Shown here: positions 26,456 to 35,612 of the stretch, piece after piece
Numbering within the stretch: position 1 is the stretch's first letter
Layout: each line of letters starts with the position of its first letter
From: Rheinheimera sp.
GTDB lineage: Bacteria > Pseudomonadota > Gammaproteobacteria > Enterobacterales > Alteromonadaceae
Assembly: GCF_030690345.1 (NCBI RefSeq)
Contig: NZ_JAUYGV010000001.1
Location: 620,001 to 684,000, forward strand
Reading direction: 5' to 3'
DNA length: 64,000 bases
Notes under the pieces: generated by a model
Seen by the model: only the letters and a program-made list of their open reading frames with translations
Database searches by the model: none
Told to the model about the DNA's origin: nothing
Translations under genes and position numbers: made by a program

Positions 26456-26471
26456 ATCGCCGCCGGTCGGA

Positions 26472-27068
26472 TTAACTGCTGCTTCTTTTTCTGAACTGCG
26501 CTGCTTTATAACGGTTGCCACATAGCGCCATACTGCACCAGCGCCGCTTGTGCGCTTTAGTGCGATCATAAAACCACAAAATACAGTCCGGGTGTTCGCA
26601 CTGTTTAACCAACTCAACATTCGCTTCAACTAACAACTGCGCCACGGCTTCTGCTACCGGCCCCAGCAGCGACGCTATCGTTGCGCCGCTGGCTATGCGG
26701 CTTAACACCAGCTTGCCGTCATTGTCGCGCGCTAAATGCAGCACACTGTGGTACGCATGCAAATACTCATTTAAACCACTGATATCCTGCAACTTTCCTG
26801 CTTTAAACGCGCTAATTAAGCCTTTGGCAAGGCTGCGCAGTGTTTTGGCCTGCGCCAGCAATTCACCCACAGCGAATGCGCCGCCCCCTGCGGCCGGAAA
26901 AATGTTGTGTTGTGCCAGCCAGCGCAACACATCTGCATCGCTGTGCCAGTATTCAATCGTCTTGTCATCGTTACGCGCTTCGGTATTGAGCAAGTCCATC
27001 GCAAGGTGATCACCCAGCATAGGTGCAGCATTCAGGTTGTCGTCGTGCGGTTTTGCAGAAGCAGCCAT
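26472..27068 (-). CDS. CGNR zinc-finger / ABATE-domain regulator
   Basis: A 198-residue protein with an N-terminal ABATE domain (from about residue 20, DHLAMDLLNTEA) and a C-terminal CGNR zinc finger (C-x4-C…WCSMALCGNR, residues 157-186). Such proteins are thought to be transcription regulators sensing small molecules. It is divergent from the alpha/beta hydrolase at 27192, its most likely target. AGAGG precedes the ATG. Confidence 0.87.
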   Translation of the reverse strand: MAASAKPHDDNLNAAPMLGDHLAMDLLNTEARNDDKTIEYWHSDADVLRWLAQHNIFPAAGGGAFAVGELLAQAKTLRSLAKGLISAFKAGKLQDISGLNEYLHAYHSVLHLARDNDGKLVLSRIASGATIASLLGPVAEAVAQLLVEANVELVKQCEHPDCILWFYDRTKAHKRRWCSMALCGNRYKAAQFRKRSSS

Positions 27069-27191
27069 ACAGTAACCTCTAAAAATTAATTTGACAGGTT
27101 AGCACAAGTACGCCAAACTTGCACCATAACCACTAAACTACAGCTTTAATGGTTACTAAATTCATCTCAAGCCAAACTATACGGAGCTATC

Positions 27192-28136
27192 ATGACAACG
27201 CCCAAAATGCTGCTTGCCGCAGCAAGCTTAACCACCTCTTTGTATGCCAACAGTGCAGATAATCCACCACAGGTGCACCACCAGAGCATCGATATACAAG
27301 GTGTGAATGTGTTTTACCGCGAAGCCGGTTCGGTACAGGCACCTACAGTGTTGCTGCTGCATGGTTTTGGTGCCTCGTCGTATATGTTTCGTCAGCTGAT
27401 ACCGCAACTGGCAACGAAATACCATGTTATCGCGCCGGACTTGCCGGGTTTTGGCCAAACTACGGTTAACAGCGACGTCAACTTTAGCTACAGCTTCGAC
27501 AATCTGGCTGCTGTTATTGATGCCTTCACAGTGGCGAAAAAGCTGGACCGCTATGCCCTGTACGTGTTCGATTACGGTGCCCCTGTAGGCTGGCGCCTGG
27601 CAGTAAATAACCCGCAAAAAATCACCGCCATAGTCAGCCAGAACGGCAATGGCTACGAAGAAGGCTTAAGTGCCGGCTGGGCTGATATGCAAAAAGCCTG
27701 GGCTAGTCCTACGGCAGAAAACCGTGCAGCACTGCGCCGCTTTAATAACGCTGACATGCTGAAATGGCAGTACACCGAGGGCGTTACAGATACCTCGCTG
27801 ATTGCGCCTGAAACCTATCAATTGGCCCACGCCGCAATAGAGCGTATTGGCGTGGACGCACAGCTGGATTTGTTAGTCGACTATGGCAACAATATTAAGC
27901 AGTACAGCCAGCTGCACGACTATTTTCGCCGTTACCAGCCACCGCTACTGGCAATCTGGGGCGAAAAAGACCCGTTCTTTTTGCCGGCAGGCGCCAATGC
28001 CTTTAAACGTGATAACCCAAACGCTGAGGTACAGTTCCTTAACACCGGCCACTTCGCCATTGAAACTCATGGCAATGAAATCGCCACACAGATGCTGCAG
28101 TTTTTGCAGCAGAGCATTAAAGCCAAAACCGAATAA
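27192..28136 (+). CDS. Alpha/beta hydrolase, epoxide hydrolase/haloalkane dehalogenase type
   Basis: A 314-residue protein, probably exported (signal peptide of about 22 residues). The oxyanion segment is LLLHGFGASSYMFR, and the nucleophile elbow VFDYGAPVGWR carries Asp rather than Ser, as in epoxide hydrolases and haloalkane dehalogenases. WGEKDPFF and GHFAIETH supply the rest of the catalytic apparatus. The substrate is unknown. GGAG precedes the ATG. The divergent CGNR regulator probably controls it. Confidence 0.85.
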   Translation: MTTPKMLLAAASLTTSLYANSADNPPQVHHQSIDIQGVNVFYREAGSVQAPTVLLLHGFGASSYMFRQLIPQLATKYHVIAPDLPGFGQTTVNSDVNFSYSFDNLAAVIDAFTVAKKLDRYALYVFDYGAPVGWRLAVNNPQKITAIVSQNGNGYEEGLSAGWADMQKAWASPTAENRAALRRFNNADMLKWQYTEGVTDTSLIAPETYQLAHAAIERIGVDAQLDLLVDYGNNIKQYSQLHDYFRRYQPPLLAIWGEKDPFFLPAGANAFKRDNPNAEVQFLNTGHFAIETHGNEIATQMLQFLQQSIKAKTE

Positions 28137-28192
28137 CCGCGGCGACGGCGGGCCTTGCCGTTTAGAATTTGTATAACAAAGCAGAAAGCTTG

Positions 28193-28792
28193 CTAAAACG
28201 CGGCCAGCAGCTCTTTGGCTACGCCTTGTGCATCAAAGCCCGGCCGGAAGCGGCCGCGAAACTTACCGGCCGGGTCGATGATGGCAAAGCTAACGGAATG
28301 GGCAACGCTGTAACTCTCTTTATTTGCGTTAACGCTAAATTGCACGCCCAAACCGGCGGCGAATTGCGCCAGCTGTGTTTCGCTTGCGCTGACACCGAGA
28401 AATGCCGCGTTAAAGTAGCTGACAAATTGGTGGATTTCAGTAATTGAATCCCGGTTTGGGTCTACCGAAACAAAAACATAAGTCACCTTGTTGTTGGCAA
28501 GGCGCTCATCGTCAGCCAACGCATCAGCTAATGTTGCCATTTGCATTAAAGCTGTTGGGCAAATATCGGCACAATGCAAAAAGCCGAACCACACTATGGT
28601 CCAGCGGCCCGGCAGCGCCTGGTTGGTGAATTCGCCCTGCACAGTATTAAGGCTGAAATTGGCCAGGCTGCGTGGTGTGGTTAACCACTCTATTGTGGCC
28701 GGCTGATTGGGCTTGGGGACCAAAAAAGCCGGTAAAGCCCCCGCTACTGCGCCCAAGACCAACAATAACAGGGCAATAATGGCTTTATGCAT
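28193..28792 (-). CDS. SCO1/SenC-family copper protein
   Basis: A 199-residue membrane-anchored periplasmic thioredoxin-fold protein. The signal anchor (IIALLLLVLGAVAGALPAF) is followed by the copper motif CADIC (CxxxC) and the distant ligand His in SVAHSVSF. SCO proteins deliver Cu to the CuA site of cytochrome oxidase or act as thiol reductases. The ATG at 28792 has AAGGAG upstream and lies inside the end of the preceding broken gene, so it is translationally linked to it. Confidence 0.9.
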   Translation of the reverse strand: MHKAIIALLLLVLGAVAGALPAFLVPKPNQPATIEWLTTPRSLANFSLNTVQGEFTNQALPGRWTIVWFGFLHCADICPTALMQMATLADALADDERLANNKVTYVFVSVDPNRDSITEIHQFVSYFNAAFLGVSASETQLAQFAAGLGVQFSVNANKESYSVAHSVSFAIIDPAGKFRGRFRPGFDAQGVAKELLAAF

Positions 28793-29186
28793 CAGGCTGC
28801 TCCTTAGCATCGGCATACAACAAACTCAGCGCAACTAACGCCGGCAAGGTTACACCGGCGAAATCGTCAATCAGCGATTGTGGCACACAGATCCCTACCA
28901 GCACTTCCCAGACATGAAACACAGCATGTGCTACCAGCCAGGCCGTTGGTATTGACCACAGTATGAAGCGCTGCTTGCGATACAACGCGCCATATACAAA
29001 GGCGGCGCCTATCAGCAGATAGTTCATGCCAATATCTCACAGAAAATGCTGGTTAAAAGGCCCGCGGTCGGGCACGCCCGGTACCAGCCAATACCAGGTT
29101 TCCGGTGCTATGGTCATAAAGCTGCCGTTAACCAGCGCCGCCAGGCCAAGCAATAACGCGGCGGGGCCGGGCAATTTATTCAACAT
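28785..29186 (-). pseudogene. Four-helix membrane protein interrupted by in-frame TGA
   Basis: Reading from the ATG at 29186 gives a membrane protein (MLNKLPGPAALLLGLAALVNG…PDRGPFNQHFL) that stops at a TGA at 29037-29039. In the same frame the sequence continues DIGMNYLLIGAAFVYGALYR… for 80 more residues with three further helices. CGA (Arg) to TGA is the simplest change. Position in the MFS-to-SCO operon is kept, and the start overlaps the previous stop. No family is assigned. A re-start at the ATG at 29027 could give a truncated product. Confidence 0.75.
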
Positions 29187-29748
29187 TTGCCGCCTCCGCT
29201 GCAACAACGGCGGCGCGGTTGGGTACAAGGCTGGCATCGTTTAGCTGAATGCGGCTGCAGGCCTTACCGTAGCCCAGCGCGTATTTCAGCGCCGGATACA
29301 CCCGATAAGAGCTGATAGCAAAACCAATAGCCATAAGCCCTTTGCTACCCCATAACGCCAGTATTTTTTCACGCAACAGATCCGCCTCTGGCTGGTGCGC
29401 CAACACCAGCTCAGTAAATTGCACCACCAGGGCGATATCCTCCGGCAGCTGATTTAAGTCGTGTTCAATAATGGCGCGCAGCATAGCCGCACTTACCCCA
29501 GCTTCCAGCGCCATATTTACCACCAGTTGCGTGCAGGGCCCGCAGTCTTCAAAAATGATCGCCCGCAGTCTGGCAGCATATAGTGGCGCGGCCGCTAAAT
29601 TCCCCTGATGAGATGACATACTCTGAAACGCCATAAACTTTAAAAAAGCGGCTAAATCTGTTTGCAGTAAGTCCTGCTGATAGCGCACGTCGTAGTTGTA
29701 ACGGTTTTGCAGCCTGAGCAGCATTTTGTTCAGCACATATCGCATCAT
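29176..29748 (-). CDS. Carboxymuconolactone decarboxylase-like (AhpD-fold) protein
   Basis: A 190-residue helical protein with the AhpD-type thiol motif (DCGPCTQLVVNMALEAG, CxxC) near residue 70. Members are peroxidase-linked or decarboxylase-like enzymes; the substrate here is unknown. The ATG at 29748 overlaps the MFS stop (ATGA) and is preferred over a GTG nine bases upstream. It is the second gene of an operon of MFS, this gene, a broken membrane protein, and SCO. Confidence 0.75.
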   Translation of the reverse strand: MMRYVLNKMLLRLQNRYNYDVRYQQDLLQTDLAAFLKFMAFQSMSSHQGNLAAAPLYAARLRAIIFEDCGPCTQLVVNMALEAGVSAAMLRAIIEHDLNQLPEDIALVVQFTELVLAHQPEADLLREKILALWGSKGLMAIGFAISSYRVYPALKYALGYGKACSRIQLNDASLVPNRAAVVAAEAANVE

Positions 29749-30989
29749 TTCGGGCACCTTAAGTCATTAGCGCCGGCTTGCAGCGGCGGTTGTGATGGGC
29801 GCAAAGCCGGCTGCGGCCTCTCCTGTGCCAGCACCGGCTTAACCAACAACAAGCAGCTGAATAAGAAAAGCAGCGCACAAGCGTACAGCATCAGGGAAAA
29901 GTTGCCGTTATCCAGCAGGCCGGCCGCGAACAAGGGCCCCGTCGCCAACCCCACAGAAGATACCAGCGCAGCAATAGCAGACAGCCTGCCACTGCTGTCG
30001 GTTTGCGCGCTTACCGCTAACAGATAAGACAGCACTGCCGGCCAGCAAAAAAACAGTAACGCCATGGCCACAACATACAGCAGGCTGTGTTGGGAATAGT
30101 TAAGCAGCAGCGCCGCAATGACCGACAGCGCACTGAGTGCCAACAAAAAATGTAACCGGCCAAAACGCCGGCCGGTCACTACCGGCAGCATGGCTCCGGC
30201 CAGCCCGGTCAAACCCGTTAGCGCGATATAGGTATTAACACTATCGGTGGCAATATTGGCCGCCAACCCAATAAGCCCGACATAAGCCCAAATAGCACTG
30301 GCCGCTATTTGATAAACCATAATGGCCAACAGCAATAACAGCGCCTTGCGATACGCCCTGCCCCCGGGCTCTGCAGCCAACGCCGTTAGCCGTGCAGTTG
30401 AACCGCGGCTTAACGCCAGGGCCGGTAAACACAGCATAAAAACCAGGCTTGACGCAGCAATAGCGGCCATCACATAAAAAACCGCATAAGCATTGCTAAG
30501 CTGTTCCAGCGCCGGCAGCAGGTAAATAACCAGCGAACCAATACTAAACTGCAGCAATAACAGGGTGCCGAAGGCGCGGTCGGGGTTGTCCAGCCTGGCC
30601 AACACGGAAAAAGCCATACCGACACTCAGCCCGCCGGCAACCCCGGCGAAAAAGCGCCACCCCAGCATAACGCTGTAGCTCTGAATCCATAGGGTGCTGA
30701 CGTCAATCAGGGTTAGCAGCGCTAAAAATGCCAACATGACCGGCTGCCACTGCAGACGGCGCACTAAAAAAATAGCGATAGCGCTGCCAAGCAAAGCGCC
30801 GTAACCGTTTAGCGCAACAATTTGGCCGGCTTCAACCTCTGTAAAACCGATACCGCCTGCCAGGGCATTCACGACACCCGGCAGAAAGTTAATGTAAGAC
30901 AATCCGGCCATGGCGATAAAGGCAAGCAAAAAGTAGATTAACGGGTGATTAGCGGGGGGTTTTGTTAAATCAAGGTGCTGCAACATCAT
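29745..30989 (-). CDS. MFS transporter
   Basis: A 414-residue 12-helix major facilitator (YbfB/YjiJ-like in overall appearance: INFLPGVVNALAGGIGFTEVEAGQIVALNGYGALLGS). It heads a four-gene operon and is divergent from the LysR gene at 31151, with a T-N11-A palindrome in between. The exported or imported compound is unknown. A GAGGA precedes tandem ATG codons, either of which could start it. Confidence 0.82.
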   Translation of the reverse strand: MMLQHLDLTKPPANHPLIYFLLAFIAMAGLSYINFLPGVVNALAGGIGFTEVEAGQIVALNGYGALLGSAIAIFLVRRLQWQPVMLAFLALLTLIDVSTLWIQSYSVMLGWRFFAGVAGGLSVGMAFSVLARLDNPDRAFGTLLLLQFSIGSLVIYLLPALEQLSNAYAVFYVMAAIAASSLVFMLCLPALALSRGSTARLTALAAEPGGRAYRKALLLLLAIMVYQIAASAIWAYVGLIGLAANIATDSVNTYIALTGLTGLAGAMLPVVTGRRFGRLHFLLALSALSVIAALLLNYSQHSLLYVVAMALLFFCWPAVLSYLLAVSAQTDSSGRLSAIAALVSSVGLATGPLFAAGLLDNGNFSLMLYACALLFLFSCLLLVKPVLAQERPQPALRPSQPPLQAGANDLRCPK

Positions 30990-31076
30990 TCCTCACTCAA
31001 AAAGCGGTTTGCCATTGGTGATGCCATGTTATGCCGCTGAAAAGTGGGAAAAAATAGCCGCGCCGCCCTATCAGTC

Positions 31077-31091
31077 ATGAATACTATTCAT
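31077..31091. promoter_or_regulatory. T-N11-A palindrome, LysR operator
   Basis: ATGAATACTATTCAT is a perfect 7-1-7 palindrome that contains T-N11-A, the generic LysR box. It lies 88 bp before the MFS start and 60 bp before the LysR start. Confidence 0.65.
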
Positions 31092-31150
31092 CAATTTTCA
31101 TGTTATCTTGAGCCCACAGCGCAAGGCGGCTTAACCGGGAACTACAGCTT

Positions 31151-32113
31151 ATGGATAAACTGCGTTTATTAGATATATTTTTAGCCACCTGTGATGCCGG
31201 CAGCTTTGCCGCTGCAGCAAAAAGCTGTAACACCGATCCCTCCACGGTTAGCAAAGCCATTAGCCGGTTGGAAGCAGAGCTGAAGTTGACGCTGTTTCAA
31301 CGCTCTACCCGCCGGTTAAGCATTACCACAGCAGGGCAACGCTACGCCGATACGGTGCGCAAGATGATGCAAGACCTCAGCGCCTGCGAGCACGAGCTGA
31401 AGCAGCTGAACGATTCTCCCTGCGGCACTTTGCGTATCAGTTCGGCTGCCTGCTACGGCCACCTCTATGTTTTGCCGCTGTTGCAGGCTTTTTGTCAGCG
31501 TTATCCGGCCATTAAGCTGGCACTTGAGATCAATGACTTGCACGTTGATATTATTGATAACGACATTGATATCGCCCTGCGCACCGGCTTTGTAAAAGAC
31601 AGCCGTTTAGTGGCGCGGCGGTTAAGCCCGATGGATTTTCTTATTTGTGCATCACCGCAGTATTTAGCGGCACGGGGCACGCCGCGTTGTGCCGACGATT
31701 TTCAGCACCATAGCTGGATTGGTTTTCGCATTAAACAGACCCAACAGCTACAGCCGGTTTTTCTGCCGGACCATAGCGGCGAATACCAACCCTATGAGCT
31801 TGAGCGCAGCCATATCACCGATGATGGCGAAGCCATGGCATTGATGTGCGACCATGGTTTGGGCTTTGCGCAGTTGCCGCACTTTCTGGCAAAACAGGGC
31901 TTACAAAGCGGCGCCCTGGTATCGCTGTACCCTTATTACCGGCCGCCACAAGCTGATAACGGCGTGTTTGCCATTTATGCCAAACGCGAGTATTTACCGG
32001 CCAGGGTCAGGGTGTTTATTCAATTTATCAGCGCATATTTAGAGTCGGCCGGGGAGAGTGCTAACCATACCTGGGCGGAAAACTGGCCGGCGCTGATTAA
32101 ATTCTGCCGCTAA
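31151..32113 (+). CDS. LysR-family regulator of the MFS operon
   Basis: A 320-residue LysR regulator: helix-turn-helix at residues 5-62 (SFAAAAKSCNTDPSTVSKAISRLE) and an effector domain from about 90. The sequence belongs to the DsdC/AaeR/PtxR-like branch. It is divergent from the MFS operon with a perfect LysR box between, so it probably controls that operon and itself. The inducer is unknown. Confidence 0.86.
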   Translation: MDKLRLLDIFLATCDAGSFAAAAKSCNTDPSTVSKAISRLEAELKLTLFQRSTRRLSITTAGQRYADTVRKMMQDLSACEHELKQLNDSPCGTLRISSAACYGHLYVLPLLQAFCQRYPAIKLALEINDLHVDIIDNDIDIALRTGFVKDSRLVARRLSPMDFLICASPQYLAARGTPRCADDFQHHSWIGFRIKQTQQLQPVFLPDHSGEYQPYELERSHITDDGEAMALMCDHGLGFAQLPHFLAKQGLQSGALVSLYPYYRPPQADNGVFAIYAKREYLPARVRVFIQFISAYLESAGESANHTWAENWPALIKFCR

Positions 32114-32241
32114 AATATGCACTTTCCCGGGCTTGCTTTGCTGCCCCGAAAAAGCAAAACATGCCCCTTAATCCGGCAACACGCCTTCTCTGGCTATGTT
32201 AGTATACAAAGCACTGATAACTGCTTGATGATACACACGCT

Positions 32242-33564
32242 TTGCTAAATTTCTTCCGGCCTGAACAAAAGCAGGTGCTGTTAATTGCCCTGCCGATGAT
32301 TGCCTCTAACCTGACTATTCCGCTGCTATCCCTGGTGGACACCGCCGTGGTGGGTCACCTGGAGCATGCCTGGTATTTGGGTGGCGTGGCACTGGGTAGC
32401 AGCCTTATCAGTCTGCTGTTTTTACTGCTGGGCTTTTTGCGCATGAGCACTACCGGCTTAACAGCGCAGGCGTTTGGTGCAGAAGATGCCAACGCCATCC
32501 GCAACAGCCTGTTGCAGGCCGGGCTGGTAGCGTTATCGTTAGCCCTGTTGCTGTTACTGCTGCATCCGCTTGTTATGCCGCTGGTGCAGTTGTTCAGCAA
32601 TGCCGGCAGCGATGTGCTGGAGCAAGCCGGTGTTTATTTTCAGATCCGTATCTGGAGTGCACCGGCGGCGCTGTTGAATATGGTACTGCTGGGCTGGTTT
32701 TTAGGCCTGCACAATGCCCGCTACCCTATGTGGCTGTTGCTGTGGAACCAAAGCCTGAACATCGCACTGGATTTACTCTTTGTGCCGGTTTTAGCCTGGA
32801 ACGTAGCTGGTGTGGCAGCAGCGTCTGTTATTGCCGATTACAGCACCTTGCTGCTGGGGCTGTATTTACTACGCCGGCTGTGGCAGCAGCGACAGCTTGG
32901 CAAGGTAACTCTGTTACAGCTGCAACAGCTTAGCGGCTATGGCCGCTTGTTTGCACTAAACCGTGACATTTTTATCCGCAGCCTGTGCCTGCAACTGGTG
33001 TTTGTGTTTATCGCCTTTCGTGGCGCGGCCTTTGGCGATAACGTAGTGGCAGCCAATGCCGTGTTGCTTACTTTCCTGATGCTGGTGTCTTATGCGCTGG
33101 ACGGCTTTGCCTATGCCGCCGAAGCCTGCACCGGCAAAGCCGTGGGAGCAAAAAGCCAGCGCGAACTACAGGGTTTATTTGTCATTTTGGCACAATGGGG
33201 CCTGCTGTTGGGCATACTGTTTAGCCTGCTGTTTTGGCTGGGTGGCCCGGCATTAATCAGCCTGCTGACCTCTATTTCGGCTGTGCAAAATACTGCAGAG
33301 TATTACCTGCCCTGGCTAATTGTTCTGCCGTTAGTGGCGGTATGGAGCTACCTGCTGGATGGCATTTACATTGGTGCTACTCAAGCCCGTACCATGCGGA
33401 ACAGTATGTTGCTGTCATTCTCCGGGTTTGGGCTGTGTTATGCCGTTACACAAAGTGCCGGCAACCATGCGCTATGGCTGGCATTGTGCATATTTATGCT
33501 GCTGCGCGGCCTGACGCTGGCGTGGCCCCTATACCGGCGCGGAGCGACGGTATTATTTTCATAA
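32242..33564 (+). CDS. MATE-family efflux transporter, DinF-like
   Basis: A 440-residue, 12-helix exporter. The opening LIALPMIASNLTIPLLSLVDTAVVGHL and FLRMSTTGLTAQAFGA are typical of the DinF branch of MATE, driven by H+ or Na+. The start is a TTG at 32242 without a clear ribosome-binding site; upstream the frame is closed by a TAA at 32218. Its 3' tail is duplicated immediately downstream (33572-33608). Confidence 0.86.
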   Translation: MLNFFRPEQKQVLLIALPMIASNLTIPLLSLVDTAVVGHLEHAWYLGGVALGSSLISLLFLLLGFLRMSTTGLTAQAFGAEDANAIRNSLLQAGLVALSLALLLLLLHPLVMPLVQLFSNAGSDVLEQAGVYFQIRIWSAPAALLNMVLLGWFLGLHNARYPMWLLLWNQSLNIALDLLFVPVLAWNVAGVAAASVIADYSTLLLGLYLLRRLWQQRQLGKVTLLQLQQLSGYGRLFALNRDIFIRSLCLQLVFVFIAFRGAAFGDNVVAANAVLLTFLMLVSYALDGFAYAAEACTGKAVGAKSQRELQGLFVILAQWGLLLGILFSLLFWLGGPALISLLTSISAVQNTAEYYLPWLIVLPLVAVWSYLLDGIYIGATQARTMRNSMLLSFSGFGLCYAVTQSAGNHALWLALCIFMLLRGLTLAWPLYRRGATVLFS

Positions 33565-33608
33565 AAAGCAGCGCCGTGGTACGGCGGTATTATTTTAATA
33601 AACAGCAC
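33535..33608 (+). repeat. Direct 37-bp duplication of the MATE gene tail
   Basis: Copy 1 (33535-33571) encodes the MATE C-terminus RRGATVLFS-stop. Copy 2 (33572-33608) in its own frame reads RRGTAVLF-stop and is followed by the same ATAAAnAGCA context. A third, very poor copy may follow near 33608. The pattern suggests repeated 3'-end duplication. Confidence 0.6.
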
Positions 33609-33897
33609 CGGCGTAGCGCAGAGGTAAAAATTACGCGGTTGTTAATAAAACTATGAAATTAATGCCGGTAATGCGTAGCCGCTGCAACCTTGCCGCTTCT
33701 CAGCCCCTATACCACTTAATTTATTTAAGCAAATAAAAACAACAGCTTGAAGTAAAACCTTAGTTGGTAAACGCTTAATTTTACAGCCTGGTCTGTAACC
33801 TGCAGCTTTATAGTTGTCCTGTTGCCCGGACGTGTTCAACACCGGTTTAGTCGTATCGGTGACCATTGAAATGTTATTTATCAAGGAGAACCTCACT
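33565..33897. other. Intergenic region between MATE and DUF2383 genes
   Basis: These 333 bases hold the MATE tail duplication, an AT-rich tract around 33710-33790 and the AAGGAG site for the next gene. I see no credible gene. Confidence 0.55.
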
Positions 33898-34350
33898 ATG
33901 GCACAGTTAAATACCCCCGAAATGAAGCATGCCTCCGATATTATTCAGGTATTAAACAGCGGTATTGAATTTTACGCCGACGCTAAAGAAAAAGTTGACG
34001 ATCAGCAGTTAGCGCAGTTTTTTGACCGCATGTTAAATGCACGGCGCATGGTAAAAGAGCGCTTACAGCCTTTTGCCGTGCAGGAAGATGGCAAACGCGA
34101 AGAAGGCTCAGCCTTTTCAGTTGAAGCGCGTAAAGTATATACCAAGGTGATTGGCGCTATGTCTTCTGACAAAGACCATACCTATATCAGCCAGTTAGAA
34201 GAAGTAGAAGATAAAACCCTGGACGAGCTGCGCATAGCACTGAAAGATAAACAGCCGCCGCAGTATGAAGCTGCCCTGCTGCAATCTATGGCAACTATAC
34301 AGGAATGCCACGATGAAATGCGGGCGCTGAAAAAAGCCGGCGACCACTAA
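33898..34350 (+). CDS. DUF2383 / PA2169-family four-helix-bundle protein
   Basis: A 150-residue ferritin-like helical protein without a signal peptide. The ATG at 33898 has AAGGAG upstream; an earlier in-frame ATG lacks one. The block VLNSGIEFYADAKEKVDDQQLAQFF and the final IQECHDEMRALK are typical of the PA2169/DUF2383 family, often seen in stress-induced genes. Metal binding in this family is possible but not shown. It is a single-gene unit. Confidence 0.8.
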   Translation: MAQLNTPEMKHASDIIQVLNSGIEFYADAKEKVDDQQLAQFFDRMLNARRMVKERLQPFAVQEDGKREEGSAFSVEARKVYTKVIGAMSSDKDHTYISQLEEVEDKTLDELRIALKDKQPPQYEAALLQSMATIQECHDEMRALKKAGDH

Positions 34351-34382
34351 GCCACGGCAGTTCGCTGCCCGGTATTAACTCA

Positions 34383-35504
34383 CTACGCTACAGGTGTACC
34401 CGTCGTTCTTTCCGGCCGGTGCACCTGATCCGGCGTTACCGCCTGCTCTGCCAAATCATCAGACAGCAATTGCAAATCGTCCGCCTCCAGCGTTACGGTT
34501 TGCTCAGCGCTGGTTTTACCCTCTAAACATAACGTCATCAGTAGCGGAAAGTGATCCGAGCCAATATTTGGCAATCGCTGTATTTGCTGCACGCTAAAAT
34601 GCTTGCTGTGAAACAGGTGATCCAGCGGCCAACGTATAAACGGATAGCCGGCATGAAAACTGTTAAACATACCGCGGCCAATGCGTGGGTCGAGTAAACC
34701 ACTAACTTTACGAAACAAACGCGTGGTTTCGGACCAAGCCACATCATTTAAATCACCGCTGACAATAAGCGGCTGATCACACTGCGCCACACTTACCGCC
34801 AATACCAGCAGTTCTGCATCGCGCTCGGCAGAGCTTTCATTTTCGGTTGGCGCCGGCGGCGCCGGATGGACAAAATGCACCACCACGCGCCGGCCGCTTT
34901 GCAGCTCAACTTCGGCATGCATTGAAGGTATATCAGGCTGTACCAGAAACTGAATAGCTGCGTTGTGCAGCGGCAAACGGGAATACACGTGCATACCATA
35001 CAAATTATCCAGCGGGCATTTAATACTGTATGGATAGCCTGAACTTAACTGATCCAGCTGCTGTTGCCACCACAGATCCGACTCCAACGTAACCAGCACA
35101 TCCGGCTGATGCTGCTTGATTAACCCGGTTAAGGTCGCCGCATTGCGGTTGGTCATCAGTACATTGGCAGTTAAGATTGAAATGGTTTCGCATCCGGGCT
35201 CTGCGGTTTGGCTTAACGGCACTTCAGTGCGGTGCAACCGGGTGTACGGCCAAATCCACCACAACTGCGTTAACAGGCACACCAACGTTAGCAACAGCAT
35301 AACCCCGCTGCCGGCCCGGCTGGTGTCCAGCATCGCAATTTGCATCAGTAATAACAGCGCACTGAGCACAGCCAGTTGTAAACGGGGAAAGTCCAGCCCG
35401 CGGACTAACCAATGTTTAATCCGGCTCAGTGGTAAAAGGGTAAGCAACAGCAATATTGCAGTCAGTACAGCAAAACTGGCCGGCATCGGGTAGTCCGTTA
35501 TCAA
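34383..35504 (-). CDS. Membrane-anchored endonuclease/exonuclease/phosphatase-family protein
   Basis: A 373-residue protein with three N-terminal transmembrane helices (residues 10-95) followed by a DNase I-like EEP domain. The catalytic pieces are visible: TANVLMTN, TLESDLWW, GDLNDV, and the terminal GSDHFPLL. The domain is predicted on the periplasmic side and could hydrolyse phosphodiesters in lipids or nucleotides. The substrate is unknown. It is convergent with the DUF2383 gene. Confidence 0.82.
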   Translation of the reverse strand: MITDYPMPASFAVLTAILLLLTLLPLSRIKHWLVRGLDFPRLQLAVLSALLLLMQIAMLDTSRAGSGVMLLLTLVCLLTQLWWIWPYTRLHRTEVPLSQTAEPGCETISILTANVLMTNRNAATLTGLIKQHQPDVLVTLESDLWWQQQLDQLSSGYPYSIKCPLDNLYGMHVYSRLPLHNAAIQFLVQPDIPSMHAEVELQSGRRVVVHFVHPAPPAPTENESSAERDAELLVLAVSVAQCDQPLIVSGDLNDVAWSETTRLFRKVSGLLDPRIGRGMFNSFHAGYPFIRWPLDHLFHSKHFSVQQIQRLPNIGSDHFPLLMTLCLEGKTSAEQTVTLEADDLQLLSDDLAEQAVTPDQVHRPERTTGTPVA

Positions 35505-35612
35505 TTATCAGTCGTTAACCCTAACGGATTGCACCAATACTGGCAAGACCACAGCACTATTGTCTTTACCGTGGATTGGGCCATTTTGCCGACTGTACAG
35601 CTGTGCCGCGCC

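Noticed and set aside
26366-26629. 87-codon minus-strand frame overlapping the CGNR gene
   Set aside because: Most of it is in another frame inside the zinc-finger gene. Only the last 29 codons lie free and are listed with low confidence.
29037-29039. Selenocysteine at the in-frame TGA
   Set aside because: The residue replaced is most likely Arg, not Cys, and I see no SECIS-like hairpin directly after the TGA. A nonsense mutation is simpler.
33608-33645. Third copy of the MATE tail repeat
   Set aside because: Only about 15 of 26 bases match in a low-complexity stretch, too weak to claim.
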